Shown: positions 8,119 to 15,968, counted from the stretch's first letter. The stretch is DNA of 64,000 nt from Parvibaculaceae bacterium (GCA_028283765.1 JAPWJY010000002.1:1-64000), one strand, 5' to 3'. Made by a program: numbers and translations. The notes: generated by a model not told the origin, from the letters alone.

Positions 8119-8958
8119 TCAGGCAAGACCAAGGGAAAGGCTTGCGCCTGAGGGCATGGCGGGCGTCTCGCCGGTGCCGGCCTCAGCCTCCACCGCTGGC
8201 TTGCGCCCGGTTTCCTGCCGCCACGAGTCACGCACGATGCGCGGCCGCACATCGAAATCCTTCGTGATCGTCGCGCCGAACCGGTGTTGCGCCTGCGGGT
8301 CGTTACGATATTTGTCGACGGCGATGACACGCGTGCCGAGCAGGAACGCTTCCGACAGATCATGCGTCACCATCACGATGGTCATCGCATTTTCCTCCCA
8401 CAATTCGCGCACGAGAACGTGCATCGCCTTGCGGGTGCCGGGATCGAGCGCGCCAAATGGTTCGTCCAGCAACAAAACCTTGGGCTGCATGATCAGGGCC
8501 TGCGCGATGGCCAGCCGCTGCTGCATCCCGCCGGAAAGCTGATGGGGATATTTGTTGGCGGATTCGGCGAGGCCGACCCTTTCGAGCAGGGCCATGGCGC
8601 GGGCTTTCAGCGCGCGCCTCTTCGCGCCGAACAGGCGGCCCAGAAAAGCCGAACCCTGCCACTCCGGCCCCAGCATCACATTGCCGAGCACGGTCTTGTG
8701 CGGAAACACCGAATAGCGCTGGAAAACCACGCCCCGGTCCTTCATCGGCTCGGCCGCGATCGGCTCGCCGTCGATCAGGATGCGGCCGCGCGTGGGAATT
8801 TCCTGACTGAGCAGCATGCGCAGCAGGGTGGTCTTGCCCGCGCCGCTCGGCCCCACGATGACAAGAAACTCATGGTCCGGCAGCTCGATGTTGATCCTCT
8901 CAAGGATCGTGATGTCGCCATATTCCTTCCAGACGTCATCGATCAGAATGTGCGTCAT
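8119..8958 (-). CDS. NitT/TauT-type ABC transporter ATP-binding protein
   Basis: 279 aa. Walker A GPSGAGKTT is at about 36-44, the Q-loop FQRYSVFP near 80, the signature LSGGMQQR near 140, Walker B VLLLDEPFGALD near 160 and the switch His in VTHDLSEA. The order and spacing are those of SsuB/TauB/NrtD-type importers. A C-terminal extension of about 50 residues after the conserved domain is rich in Ala, Gly and Glu. It starts 2 bp after the permease stop, so the two are coupled. It hydrolyses ATP at the inner membrane to drive import of the ligand delivered by the downstream-encoded binding protein system. Confidence 0.92.
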   Translation of the reverse strand: MTHILIDDVWKEYGDITILERINIELPDHEFLVIVGPSGAGKTTLLRMLLSQEIPTRGRILIDGEPIAAEPMKDRGVVFQRYSVFPHKTVLGNVMLGPEWQGSAFLGRLFGAKRRALKARAMALLERVGLAESANKYPHQLSGGMQQRLAIAQALIMQPKVLLLDEPFGALDPGTRKAMHVLVRELWEENAMTIVMVTHDLSEAFLLGTRVIAVDKYRNDPQAQHRFGATITKDFDVRPRIVRDSWRQETGRKPAVEAEAGTGETPAMPSGASLSLGLA

Positions 8959-8960
8959 GC

Positions 8961-9779
8961 TCAGTTCTCCCGGACATTGTTCCATGGGAAGGCCGCGATC
9001 GAGAGCCGTCTCAGGGCATAATCCATGATGAAAGCCAGCAGCGTGATCCAGGCCACATAGGGCAGGATGACATCCATCGCCAGATAGCGCCGCACAAGGA
9101 AGATGCGATAGCCAAGGCCGCCCTGCGAGGCGATGGCTTCCGCCGCGATCAGGAAGAGCCATGCGGCCCCGAGCGACAGGCGCAGCGCGTCGATCAGGCG
9201 AGGCAACACCTGCGGCAAAACCACATGTACGATCATCTGCCATGTCGAGGCGCCCAGCGTCTGCGCCTTGATGATCTGCTCGCGCGGCAGTTCGGACACG
9301 CGAATGGCAATGTCGCGCATGATGAAGGGCGCGATGCCGAAGACGATCAGCACGATCTTGGAGAATTCTCCCAGGCCGAAAACGATGAAGAGAATAGGCA
9401 GGATCGCAAGCGGTGGAATGAGCGAAAGCACCGCGAGAGCAGGACCGAAACTCGACCGCAGATAGGGAATGAAGCCAACCAGCACTCCGCCGACGAGCCC
9501 CAGAACGAGCGAGATGCCGAGGCTCGTGAACAGCCGCGCAAGGCTCAGCCAGGTGTCGAGCCAGAACAATGTCTCGCCGCTCAACGGGTCGGTCTGCCCC
9601 GCCATCCGGCCCATGGCCGCGATGAACGAGGCAGGCGAGGGCATCAGCTTGTCGTTGGGATTGATGGCGAGTCTTGCCTGCGAACTGGCAAGATAGACCG
9701 CAGCAATGAGTATCAGCGGCAAGGCGCCAAGGATGATCGTAGCGCCCTTGCCAGGCGCATAATTGACAATGCGTTTCAT
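8961..9779 (-). CDS. NitT/TauT-type ABC transporter permease
   Basis: 272 aa from the ATG at 9779 (MKRIVNYAPGKG). It has an N-terminal membrane helix (about 15-35) and a core of five further hydrophobic segments, with the BPD_transp_1 EAA loop recognisable as EIIKAQTLGASTWQMIVHVVLPQVLPRL. It belongs to the SsuC/TauC/NrtB group. The gene sits between the substrate-binding and ATPase genes in the order typical for this family, 25 bp after the binding-protein stop, and ends 2 bp before the ATPase start. Confidence 0.92.
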   Translation of the reverse strand: MKRIVNYAPGKGATIILGALPLILIAAVYLASSQARLAINPNDKLMPSPASFIAAMGRMAGQTDPLSGETLFWLDTWLSLARLFTSLGISLVLGLVGGVLVGFIPYLRSSFGPALAVLSLIPPLAILPILFIVFGLGEFSKIVLIVFGIAPFIMRDIAIRVSELPREQIIKAQTLGASTWQMIVHVVLPQVLPRLIDALRLSLGAAWLFLIAAEAIASQGGLGYRIFLVRRYLAMDVILPYVAWITLLAFIMDYALRRLSIAAFPWNNVREN

Positions 9780-9804
9780 GCTGCGGCCTTCGTGACTGAC
9801 GTTT

Positions 9805-10890
9805 TCAGAGCTTGCCGTCTGCGGCCATCTTGGTGAAAGAGGCGTCGAGGCGCAGCTTGACGTTACCCTTGTCGCCCAGCACCGATCCATCCGGCATCTG
9901 GATGCCGATGGCGTCGACGCTCGTCGCACCCTGACCGAACAGGCCCTGCTGGAACGAGAAGGTGCGGATCATGTCCCAGTTGGACTTGGTCTTGGGCGAC
10001 GTCATGAAATCATAGGCTGACTGCGCCGTGTGGAAGAAATGCGTGGTCTTGACCTGCGATTCAAAGGCCGGCACGTCCCCGCCCATGGCCTTCGCCATGA
10101 CGTCGACCATCTTCTTCGAGGTGTCATCGCCCTTCATCCACTGGGCCTGCGCTTCGTAATAGGCCCCGATCAGCGCCTTGGCGAAGGCGGGATCCTTCTT
10201 GATCGCGTCCGTCTTCATGATCAGCGCATCCATGATTTCACCGGGAATCTTCGATGAATCGAACAGCACATGCGTGCCGGGAACACCCTTGATCATGTCG
10301 TCGGTCATGGGCTTCCACGACGCCACGTTCTGGATGGTGTCGGTGGTCAGATAGGCCGAGGCGATGTCGGCGTCGGAGACGTTGACCGTCTTGACAGAGG
10401 CGAGGCCTGGCATCCCGGCCATGGTCAGCGCGCGCTGAAGCATGTAGTGGGAAACGGTGTATTCGACGAGATAGACCGTATCGCCCTTGAGTTCGGCAAT
10501 GGACTTCGCCTTCTTGGAGAGAATGACGTCGTTGCCGTTGGAATAATCGTTGAGCAGAACGATCGAGCTGTCGACGCCGCCGGCGGCGGGCATCGTCAGG
10601 GCATCCATTCCGGCTACGCCGACCGCATCGAGATCGCCCGCGATGAACTGGTTGATGCCACCAACATAATCGTTGGTCTGGATCATCTCGATATTGATGC
10701 CATACTTGTCGCCCCACTTCTTCAACAGCCCGGCGTTATTCATCCAGGCGTAGGGCATGAAGCCGACATAGACGACATAGCCAAGCTTGTAGGTTTTCTT
10801 TTCCGCCGCGAACGCCTGCCCGGACCCGACGGTCAGAAGCGAAAGCGTCAACAGCATGGCCATCGATACAGCGCGAAAAAGCAGTCTCAT
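9805..10890 (-). CDS. ABC transporter substrate-binding protein, 'urea carboxylase region' type
   Basis: 361 aa. The signal peptide is MRLLFRAVSMAMLLTLSLL... with cleavage near AFA-AEKK at about residue 29. The mature protein is a type II periplasmic-binding fold. Segments such as YVGFMPYAWMNNAG, INQFIAGDLDAV, MDALTMPAAGGVDSS and NDYSNGND match my memory of the family named for its place next to urea carboxylase genes (TIGR03427). That family is often labelled a urea transporter but may carry guanidine-related ligands. The start at 10890 follows a GAGG-type site. Upstream are a sigma-54 promoter (10938-10953) and a 14-bp palindrome in the leader, so expression is probably nitrogen-controlled. 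The ligand is inferred to feed the 1-7 kb enzymes. Confidence 0.9.
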   Translation of the reverse strand: MRLLFRAVSMAMLLTLSLLTVGSGQAFAAEKKTYKLGYVVYVGFMPYAWMNNAGLLKKWGDKYGINIEMIQTNDYVGGINQFIAGDLDAVGVAGMDALTMPAAGGVDSSIVLLNDYSNGNDVILSKKAKSIAELKGDTVYLVEYTVSHYMLQRALTMAGMPGLASVKTVNVSDADIASAYLTTDTIQNVASWKPMTDDMIKGVPGTHVLFDSSKIPGEIMDALIMKTDAIKKDPAFAKALIGAYYEAQAQWMKGDDTSKKMVDVMAKAMGGDVPAFESQVKTTHFFHTAQSAYDFMTSPKTKSNWDMIRTFSFQQGLFGQGATSVDAIGIQMPDGSVLGDKGNVKLRLDASFTKMAADGKL

Positions 10891-10906
10891 CGTCAACCTC
10901 GCCGGG

Positions 10907-10920
10907 TGTAAGCGGTTACA
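10907..10920. promoter_or_regulatory. 14-bp operator-like palindrome in the ABC-transporter leader
   Basis: TGTAAGCGGTTACA has perfect 5-bp arms (TGTAA/TTACA) around GCGG. The TGTAANCGNTTACA shape is typical of LacI-family operators. It lies between the predicted start site of the sigma-54 promoter (about 10927) and the start codon at 10890, where a bound repressor would block elongation. No LacI-family gene is in the window, so the cognate protein is unknown; the TetR or LysR proteins are alternatives. Confidence 0.5.
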
Positions 10921-10937
10921 TAAGTTATGGAGATATG

Positions 10938-10953
10938 TGCAAGCGATGTGCCA
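10938..10953 (-). promoter_or_regulatory. Sigma-54 (RpoN) promoter of the ABC-transporter operon
   Basis: Read leftward, the site is TGGCACATCGCTTGCA: the -24 TGGCAC and -12 TTGCA elements with exactly the required spacing (GG to GC). It differs from TGGCACG-N4-TTGCA at one position. The predicted start is near 10927, giving a leader of about 37 nt before the substrate-binding gene. Sigma-54 promoters need an enhancer-binding activator such as NtrC, which fits nitrogen-source control. Confidence 0.75.
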
Positions 10954-11008
10954 TGCGCAGACGCCGGAGGTCGGAGCATGGAGCGTGTCAAACAGGCCAA
11001 AATCGGTA

Positions 11009-11028
11009 TTTTCCCGTGCTTCGGAAAA
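11009..11028. promoter_or_regulatory. Upstream inverted repeat, candidate enhancer site
   Basis: TTTTCC and GGAAAA arms flank 8 bp. The centre lies about 90 bp upstream of the predicted sigma-54 start, the usual distance for an enhancer-binding protein. It does not match the NtrC consensus, so the activator may be a different one. Low confidence, from symmetry and position only. Confidence 0.3.
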
Positions 11029-11320
11029 GGAATGGAACGGCATGAGTCCGGCATCGTGAAGCTGGTCAGGCCCCGCATGGGAAAAACAGCGACCGGAAAG
11101 CAAGCCATCCTGTTAAACGCATGTTTAGGACGCTAGAAGGCGCCCGGGGTGCCGTCAAGAATAAAATGTGCAAAAAATGCGCATATCCATATTTGCCCAA
11201 ATAATCGCCATAAATATGGAAAATGGTCTTCCGGCCACGGATGATGAAGCCCCATTCTCCCGGCGACAACCGGGCGGAGAAATGGCATAGAGACGGCATG
11301 TCGGCGGGTGGAGAACAGCC
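11029..11320. other. Non-coding gap upstream of the FAD oxidase
   Basis: No convincing gene on either strand. The stretch 11155-11225 is AT-richer than its surroundings (AATAAAATGTGC, CATATCCATATTTGCCC) and probably carries the promoter of the rightward FAD-oxidase gene at 11321. No recognisable riboswitch was seen. Confidence 0.5.
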
Positions 11321-12733
11321 ATGAAAAAAGACGATCTTGAAGCGCTCGGCGCTCTTCTCGGCAGCGGGAAGGTGCGCACCGACGAAGCGCTGCTGGATGC
11401 GCGCGCCCATGATTACTGGGCGGCCAGCCATCTGCGCCGCTGGCGCGGAGAACGCCCCGCCCTGCCCGGCTGCGTGGTCCAGCCCCATGAAACGGCCGAC
11501 GTGCAAAAGCTGCTCGCCTTCGCCAATGAACGCGGCATCGCCGTCATCCCCTTCGGGCTCGGCAGCGGCGTCTGCGGCGGCGTGATCGCCTCGCCCGATG
11601 CGATCCTGCTCGACATGTCGGCCATGAACCGCATCCGCGAAATCGACGAGATCAACCTGCTTGCAAGCTTCGACGCCGGCAAAAACGGGCTCGAAGCCGA
11701 GGAAGCCGTCGCGGCGCTTGGCCTCACCACCGGCCACTGGCCCCAGTCCATCGGCGTCAGCAGCGTGGGCGGCTGGGTCTCCACCCGGGCGTCGGGCCAG
11801 TTCTCCACCGCCTATGGCAATATCGAGGACATCATCTACGCCATCGAGGCCGTGCTGCCGAACGGCGAACTGGTGAGGCTGGGCAAGGCGCCGCGCGCGG
11901 CGGCCGGACCCGACCTGCGCCATCTGCTGATGGGCGCGGAAGGCATCATGGGCGTCGTCACCGGCGTCACGCTGTCCCTGCGCCGCAAGCCGGAAGCGCG
12001 TGGCTACAGCGCTTTTTATGCCGGCAGCATGGAACAGGGCTTCGAGGCCCAGCGCCGTATCATCCAGAGCGACTGGCGGCCGCCGGTCATGCGCCAGTAC
12101 GACCACCCGGAGACCGCCCGCAATTTCCCCGACCACGCCCAGGGCGAAAAAGCCGTGCTGCTGATGGTCCATGAGGGGCCGCAAGCGCGCGTCGAGGCCG
12201 AAATCGCCGACATATCGCGGATCGCCCTGGCGGCAGGCCTTGAACAGGCCTCCCCGGCCATTTCCGAACTATGGCTCGCCAAACGCAACCATGTCCCCAC
12301 ATGGACGGAAGCCTTCGAGCACCGGATCGTCGCCGATACCGTGGAAATCTCCGGCAAATGGACCGACATAGCCCCGATCTACCATGCAGCGATTGCAAGC
12401 CTCGGGGAGGTGCCGGGCATCGTCATAGCCTCGGCGCACAGCTCCCATGTCTATCGCTCGGGGATCAACCTCTACTTCACCTTCGCCGTGCTGCTGGACA
12501 AGGTCGAGGCCATGGAACCCGCCTATTTCGAGTGCTGGCGGCGCATCCTTGAAGCGACGGCGGCCCATGGCGGCGGCATCGCCCACCATCATGGCGCGGG
12601 CCGCATCCGCAAGGACTTCATCGTCTCGGATCTCGGGATTTCAGGCGTCGACCTGCTACGCCGCCTCAAGGACGCCATCGACCCGCACAGAATCATGAAC
12701 CCCGGCAACCTGCTGCCGGACCGGCCCCTCTAA
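11321..12733 (+). CDS. FAD-binding oxidase, alkyldihydroxyacetonephosphate-synthase-like
   Basis: 470 aa. An N-terminal FAD-binding type 4 (VAO) domain covers about 45-225, with the flavin loop PFGLGSGVCGGV and the segment SVGGWVSTRASGQFSTAYGNIEDI, closely like the SIGGW..TRASG signature of AGPS. The C-terminal half has the FAD-oxidase C domain and the HHHGAG motif that in AGPS carries active-site histidines. Relatives include AGPS, D-lactate and D-2-hydroxy-acid dehydrogenases. No ether-lipid partner genes are nearby, so oxidation of a 2-hydroxy acid is as likely as ether-lipid synthesis. It is a single-gene unit, diverging from the ABC operon. Confidence 0.85.
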   Translation: MKKDDLEALGALLGSGKVRTDEALLDARAHDYWAASHLRRWRGERPALPGCVVQPHETADVQKLLAFANERGIAVIPFGLGSGVCGGVIASPDAILLDMSAMNRIREIDEINLLASFDAGKNGLEAEEAVAALGLTTGHWPQSIGVSSVGGWVSTRASGQFSTAYGNIEDIIYAIEAVLPNGELVRLGKAPRAAAGPDLRHLLMGAEGIMGVVTGVTLSLRRKPEARGYSAFYAGSMEQGFEAQRRIIQSDWRPPVMRQYDHPETARNFPDHAQGEKAVLLMVHEGPQARVEAEIADISRIALAAGLEQASPAISELWLAKRNHVPTWTEAFEHRIVADTVEISGKWTDIAPIYHAAIASLGEVPGIVIASAHSSHVYRSGINLYFTFAVLLDKVEAMEPAYFECWRRILEATAAHGGGIAHHHGAGRIRKDFIVSDLGISGVDLLRRLKDAIDPHRIMNPGNLLPDRPL

Positions 12734-12755
12734 ATCCCCGACATCCGTCCGGCCC

Positions 12756-12791
12756 AAAAAAAACGCCTGTACCGGATAACCGGCACAGGCG
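12756..12791 (-). terminator. Rho-independent terminator of the small-protein operon
   Basis: Read leftward, a 12-bp stem (CGCCTGTGCCGG paired with CCGGTACAGGCG, one G-U pair) with a TTAT loop is followed by eight T residues at 12763-12756. The T-run is only on the minus strand, so it ends the leftward transcript carrying the two small genes. Confidence 0.85.
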
Positions 12792-12881
12792 CAAAACCCT
12801 GAAGCAAAGCTCGCGGGGTTCAAGTTTTCCGGGGTCCACAGGGAGGGTGGGACACCGGAGAGGGAAACAGAATCTCTCGGC

Positions 12882-13004
12882 TCAGAGAGCGACCAGACCA
12901 GCCGTTTCAGCAACGAGCGCCACGGCATAAACCGTCAGCGCAATGGTGATGACCCGGGCCGTGAAGCGTTCGGCGAGGCTGCCGTTCAGGCGAAACTTGT
13001 TCAT
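12882..13004 (-). CDS. Small single-span membrane protein (40 aa), second of a tandem pair
   Basis: 40 codons from ATG 13004 to TGA 12882, preceded by GGAGTG at 7 bp. A basic, polar N-terminus (MNKFRLNGSLAERFTAR) is followed by one hydrophobic helix from about residue 18 to 40. A strong terminator lies 90 bp downstream. It resembles its neighbour at 13047-13166 in the ...TARVITIALTVYA / ...VARAVIYGYALSL segment, so the two are probably paralogues. I do not recognise the family. Function unknown; a small membrane regulator or stress peptide is a guess. Confidence 0.55.
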   Translation of the reverse strand: MNKFRLNGSLAERFTARVITIALTVYAVALVAETAGLVAL

Positions 13005-13046
13005 GATGACACTCCATCAATCTTGAATTCGGGAGGGGATTACCCC

Positions 13047-13166
13047 TCAGACGCTGTACTGCGTGGCAACATGGATCATCAGCGACAGCGCATAGCCATA
13101 GATCACGGCGCGGGCCACATACTGGAGGGCGGCGCGGGGCATAAACTTGCGAGCGATTGTCGTCAT
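13047..13166 (-). CDS. Small single-span membrane protein (39 aa), first of a tandem pair
   Basis: 39 codons from ATG 13166, with GGAG 8 bp upstream (GGAGATCGAACC-ATG). The N-terminus MTTIARKFMPRAALQY is basic, then a hydrophobic segment VARAVIYGYALSLMIHV runs almost to the end. The second small gene starts 42 bp downstream, and the pair has its own rho-independent terminator, which supports real expression. No homologue is recognised. Upstream lies an AT-rich stretch before the divergent padR gene, whose metal-type regulator could control it (inference only). Confidence 0.55.
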   Translation of the reverse strand: MTTIARKFMPRAALQYVARAVIYGYALSLMIHVATQYSV

Positions 13167-13600
13167 GGTTCGATCTCCTATTTCAAGCATTCGCTTGGGG
13201 CAGAGGCTTGAGCTTTTAAGATCCGGCCTTCCGTTTCCGATCCAGATATTGCTCTGGATCCCGGCTTGACCGGCCTTCGAGCGCTTTCCCCGCTGCCGAT
13301 GAGCAAGAGATAGATCACCCATGCTTAAAAAACAATGAACAAAACAAAAAATATTCAGTCTTCACCGTTCATGTTGCTGCGTTGCAACAAATATGGCCAG
13401 AATCCGGCTAGAATCGCCAAAATTTCAGGGATACGTACCTTCGCAAATGCCATTCTCTCCATGTTGCTCCGCAATAATCAGCACAAACCAAGTGGACGTA
13501 ATGACCGGTTTTTACCAGTTGGTCATTTTTCTGCGACCTTCTGGCACACATCTTCCCGCCTTTTCAGACCGGATTCCCCACCGGAATCTTCAAAGGTCCC
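13167..13600. other. AT-richer intergenic region between the small-protein operon and padR
   Basis: No gene seen. It contains two copies of CATGTTGCTSCG (13370-13381 and 13460-13471), the first followed by GTTGCAAC dyad symmetry, and a hairpin-like ATGACC...GGTCAT (13501-13526) followed by TTTTT. The A/T-rich tract at 13325-13352 probably holds the leftward promoter for the small proteins. The role of the repeats is unknown. Confidence 0.45.
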
Positions 13601-13652
13601 TTGACTTCGATATATCAAGATATATCTTTACCCCGTATCCAAGATATATCTT
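13601..13652 (+). promoter_or_regulatory. padR promoter with GATATATC operator repeats
   Basis: A -35-like TTGACT at 13601-13606 runs into three GATATATC copies (13609-13616, 13619-13626, 13643-13650). The last two lie inside identical palindromes AAGATATATCTT at 13617-13628 and 13641-13652. The first palindrome covers the expected -10 (TATCTT). PadR regulators commonly bind such ATAT-rich dyads and repress themselves. The padR start is 16 bp further on. Confidence 0.65.
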
Positions 13653-13667
13653 AAGAAAGGACGAGAG

Positions 13668-14249
13668 ATGTTTGGAAGATTGAAAGCCCACCACCATGAG
13701 CGCCATATGCGCCGGGGACCGGAAGGGCACGGGCTGGGCGGCCGCCGTCACGGCCGGGATCACGATCAGGATGGACCGCATAGCCGCCGCAAGCGGATGT
13801 TCGAGCAGGGCGAGCTTCGTTTCGTCATTCTCAAGCTGATCGCGGACAAGCCCGCCCATGGCTATGAACTCATCAAAGCCATCGAGGACAGCTTCGGCGG
13901 GGCCTACAGCCCGAGCCCGGGCGTGGTCTATCCGACCCTCGCCCTGCTGGAAGACATGGGATTTGCCGACGTCATTCCCGGCGAGGGCAGCAAGAAGCTT
14001 TATACCATCACGCAGGCCGGCCGGGACCATCTGGCTGAAAACGCCGGGCCGGTCGAAGGCATCTTTGCCCGCATGAGCGAAAGCGGACGGCACGCCCGGG
14101 GCCGCATGGATCCCCGGATCAAACGCGCCATCGCCAATTTCCGCACCGCGCTCGACCTGAAACTGTCGGCCGCCCCGCTCACAGACAGCCAGATCGACGC
14201 CATCGCCGAAGCGATCGACCGCGCTGCGGGCGAGATCGAGCGTGGCTGA
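13668..14249 (+). CDS. PadR-family regulator with His-rich N-terminus, YqjI-like
   Basis: 193 aa. The first about 45 residues are rich in His, Gly and Arg (KAHHHERHMRRGPEGHG, RRHGRDHDQDGPHSRR), a likely metal-binding region. They are followed by a PadR winged helix (ELRFVILKLIADKPAHGYELIKAIED...SPSPGVVYPTLALLEDMG) and a C-terminal dimerisation helix. The layout closely matches E. coli YqjI, a nickel-responsive repressor of a ferric reductase, which also has a His-rich head, although YqjI's head has cysteines and this one has none. No YqjH-like reductase is adjacent. AAAGGA provides the ribosome site. It probably represses itself through the upstream GATATATC repeats. Confidence 0.88.
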   Translation: MFGRLKAHHHERHMRRGPEGHGLGGRRHGRDHDQDGPHSRRKRMFEQGELRFVILKLIADKPAHGYELIKAIEDSFGGAYSPSPGVVYPTLALLEDMGFADVIPGEGSKKLYTITQAGRDHLAENAGPVEGIFARMSESGRHARGRMDPRIKRAIANFRTALDLKLSAAPLTDSQIDAIAEAIDRAAGEIERG

Positions 14250-14282
14250 TCATGCCGGTGAAGATCTGGCGCCGCCAATACG

Positions 14283-15398
14283 TCAGCCCTTCACCGCCAG
14301 ATAATCTGCGCTTTGCATTTCCATCAGGCGCGAAACGGTGCGGTGAAACTCGAAAGCGCCGTCGCCAGCCGGATAAAGCGCCTCGGGCGCAGCCGCCGCG
14401 GACATGATCAGCCGCGTCTTGGCCTCATAAAGCGCATCAATCAGCGTGACGAAGCGCTTCGCCTCGTTCCGCCGTTCCACGCTCAGTTGCGGCACATCAT
14501 CCAGGATCACCGTCTCGAAGGTTTCGGCGATCTTGATGTAGTCCGCCGCCCCGAGCGGCCTTGCGCACAATTCCTCGAAACCGAAGCGGGCAACGCCGTC
14601 GAAAGCGTTGGCGACCTCAAGCATGCGCCCGTTGAGCGCGAGCGTACGCGGGCTGCCCTTTTCGCGCCCGGTCAGATGGCGAAAGGCCTGATCGAGGGCC
14701 GCTCTGGAGTCTGGCTCCAGAGGCGAATAATAGACCGGCAGCCCCTTCAGCCGGTCGAGCCGGTAATCCGTCGGGCTGTCGAGAGCGATCACATCGAGGC
14801 GCTGCTTCACCAGCTCAATGAACGGCAAGAACCGCTGCCGGTTGAGGCCTCCCTTGTAGAGATCGTCCGGCGCGCGGTTGGAGGTCGCGACCACGACCAC
14901 ACCCAGATCGAACAGATGGGTGAACAGCCGGCCCAGAATCGAGGCATCCGCAATGTCGGTCACCTGAAACTCGTCAAAGCAAAGCAGCGCCGCCTCGTCC
15001 GCGATGGCCTGCGCGACCGGCGGAATCGGGTCCGATCCCCTTACCTCCCCCGCCTTTTCCTTCTCGCGCCACTGGAAAATCCGCTCATGGGTTTTCAGCA
15101 TGAAGGCGTGAAAATGAACCCGCATCTTGGCGCTGACCGGCGCCCCCTCGAAAAACAGGTCCATGAGCATGGATTTACCGCGCCCGACATCGCCCCAGAT
15201 ATAAAGGCCTCGGGGCGGGGCGGCCTTGCGGCCGAGCCCGAAGACGGAAAGAAGCCCCGCGCGCCTGCCCGGCTGCCAGCCCGACAAGGCCTTGTGCAGA
15301 TCATCAAGATGTCGCGCGGCCTCGATCTGGGCCGGGTCCTCGGCAATATCGCCGCGCGCGACCAGAGCACGGTAGGCGGAGAGGGGCCCCTCGGTCAT
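14283..15398 (-). CDS. zapE: Cell division protein ZapE (AFG1-like ATPase)
   Basis: 371 aa AAA-type ATPase of the AFG1/LACE1/ZapE family. Walker A is in LYIWGDVGRGKSMLMDLFFE at about 85-100, MRVHFHAFM follows, and Walker B is in ALLCFDEFQVTDIADA. A sensor-like VVATSNRAPDDLY segment is also present. In E. coli ZapE associates with the FtsZ ring during constriction. It is a stand-alone leftward gene converging with padR (33 bp between stops). Confidence 0.92.
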   Translation of the reverse strand: MTEGPLSAYRALVARGDIAEDPAQIEAARHLDDLHKALSGWQPGRRAGLLSVFGLGRKAAPPRGLYIWGDVGRGKSMLMDLFFEGAPVSAKMRVHFHAFMLKTHERIFQWREKEKAGEVRGSDPIPPVAQAIADEAALLCFDEFQVTDIADASILGRLFTHLFDLGVVVVATSNRAPDDLYKGGLNRQRFLPFIELVKQRLDVIALDSPTDYRLDRLKGLPVYYSPLEPDSRAALDQAFRHLTGREKGSPRTLALNGRMLEVANAFDGVARFGFEELCARPLGAADYIKIAETFETVILDDVPQLSVERRNEAKRFVTLIDALYEAKTRLIMSAAAAPEALYPAGDGAFEFHRTVSRLMEMQSADYLAVKG

Positions 15399-15530
15399 GG
15401 TGTCGGATCAATCCTGAAAGATGGTTGAAGGCAGGGCCTCCCCCATAGCCGGAAATGCCCGGAAGGTCATCAGCGAAAGCATGGGGAGCAACAACAGAGC
15501 AAAGCCCGGGCCAGACCGGCATGCAGGACC

Positions 15531-15727
15531 TTGCCAAAGAGGTTCAGCAGATACTTGTATCGCGGAAAACCTCGTCCTATGTTTCTAGAACAGTTTTCGG
15601 GGTTCTGGCGTTTTTGCGCAAGGTTCGTGACATCACGCCGACCAAGCACGTCTCTCCCAACATCTCGTGGACTGGTCCAGGCACGCGCGGTGCGTGTTGG
15701 GGTTTCACTGCTCAAAAGGTTAACGAC
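15531..15727 (+). promoter_or_regulatory. Promoter and long 5' leader of the cold-shock gene
   Basis: The 15399-15727 gap has no gene. A weak promoter is possible (TTGCCA at 15531-15536, 18 bp, TTGTAT at 15555-15560), giving a leader of about 160 nt. Long structured leaders are usual for cspA-type mRNAs and control their translation at low temperature. Promoter elements are only moderate matches. Confidence 0.4.
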
Positions 15728-15937
15728 ATGTCTTCTGGAACCGTGAAGTGGTTCAACGTAACCAAGGGTTATGGGTTTATCACACCGGACGATGGCGGCA
15801 AGGACGTCTTCGTTCATATCTCCGCCGTTGAACGTGCCGGCCTGACGACGCTGCGCGAGGGTGCCCGCGTCGATTATGAACTGCAGACCGGCCGCAATGG
15901 CAAGGATTCTGCCGAAGGCCTCAAGGTCACCGGCTGA
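15728..15937 (+). CDS. Cold-shock domain protein
   Basis: 69 aa, a single CSD beta-barrel that binds single-stranded RNA and DNA. RNP1 is KGYGFI at 13-18 and RNP2 is VFVHI at 27-31, with the leading GTVKWFN. Length equals the usual 66-70 aa. In-frame codons upstream of the ATG at 15728 do not encode anything CSD-like, so the long preceding stretch is leader. A rho-independent terminator follows 32 bp after the stop. Acts as an RNA chaperone; which paralogue (CspA, CspC...) cannot be told. Confidence 0.95.
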   Translation: MSSGTVKWFNVTKGYGFITPDDGGKDVFVHISAVERAGLTTLREGARVDYELQTGRNGKDSAEGLKVTG

Positions 15938-15968
15938 TTTTACAGCCGTTCCTTGCATGATGAGACGA

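Noticed and set aside
10891-11320. Guanidine or other riboswitch upstream of the ABC transporter
   Set aside because: I looked for the conserved ykkC-type segments on the minus strand and did not find them; the predicted leader is only about 37 nt.
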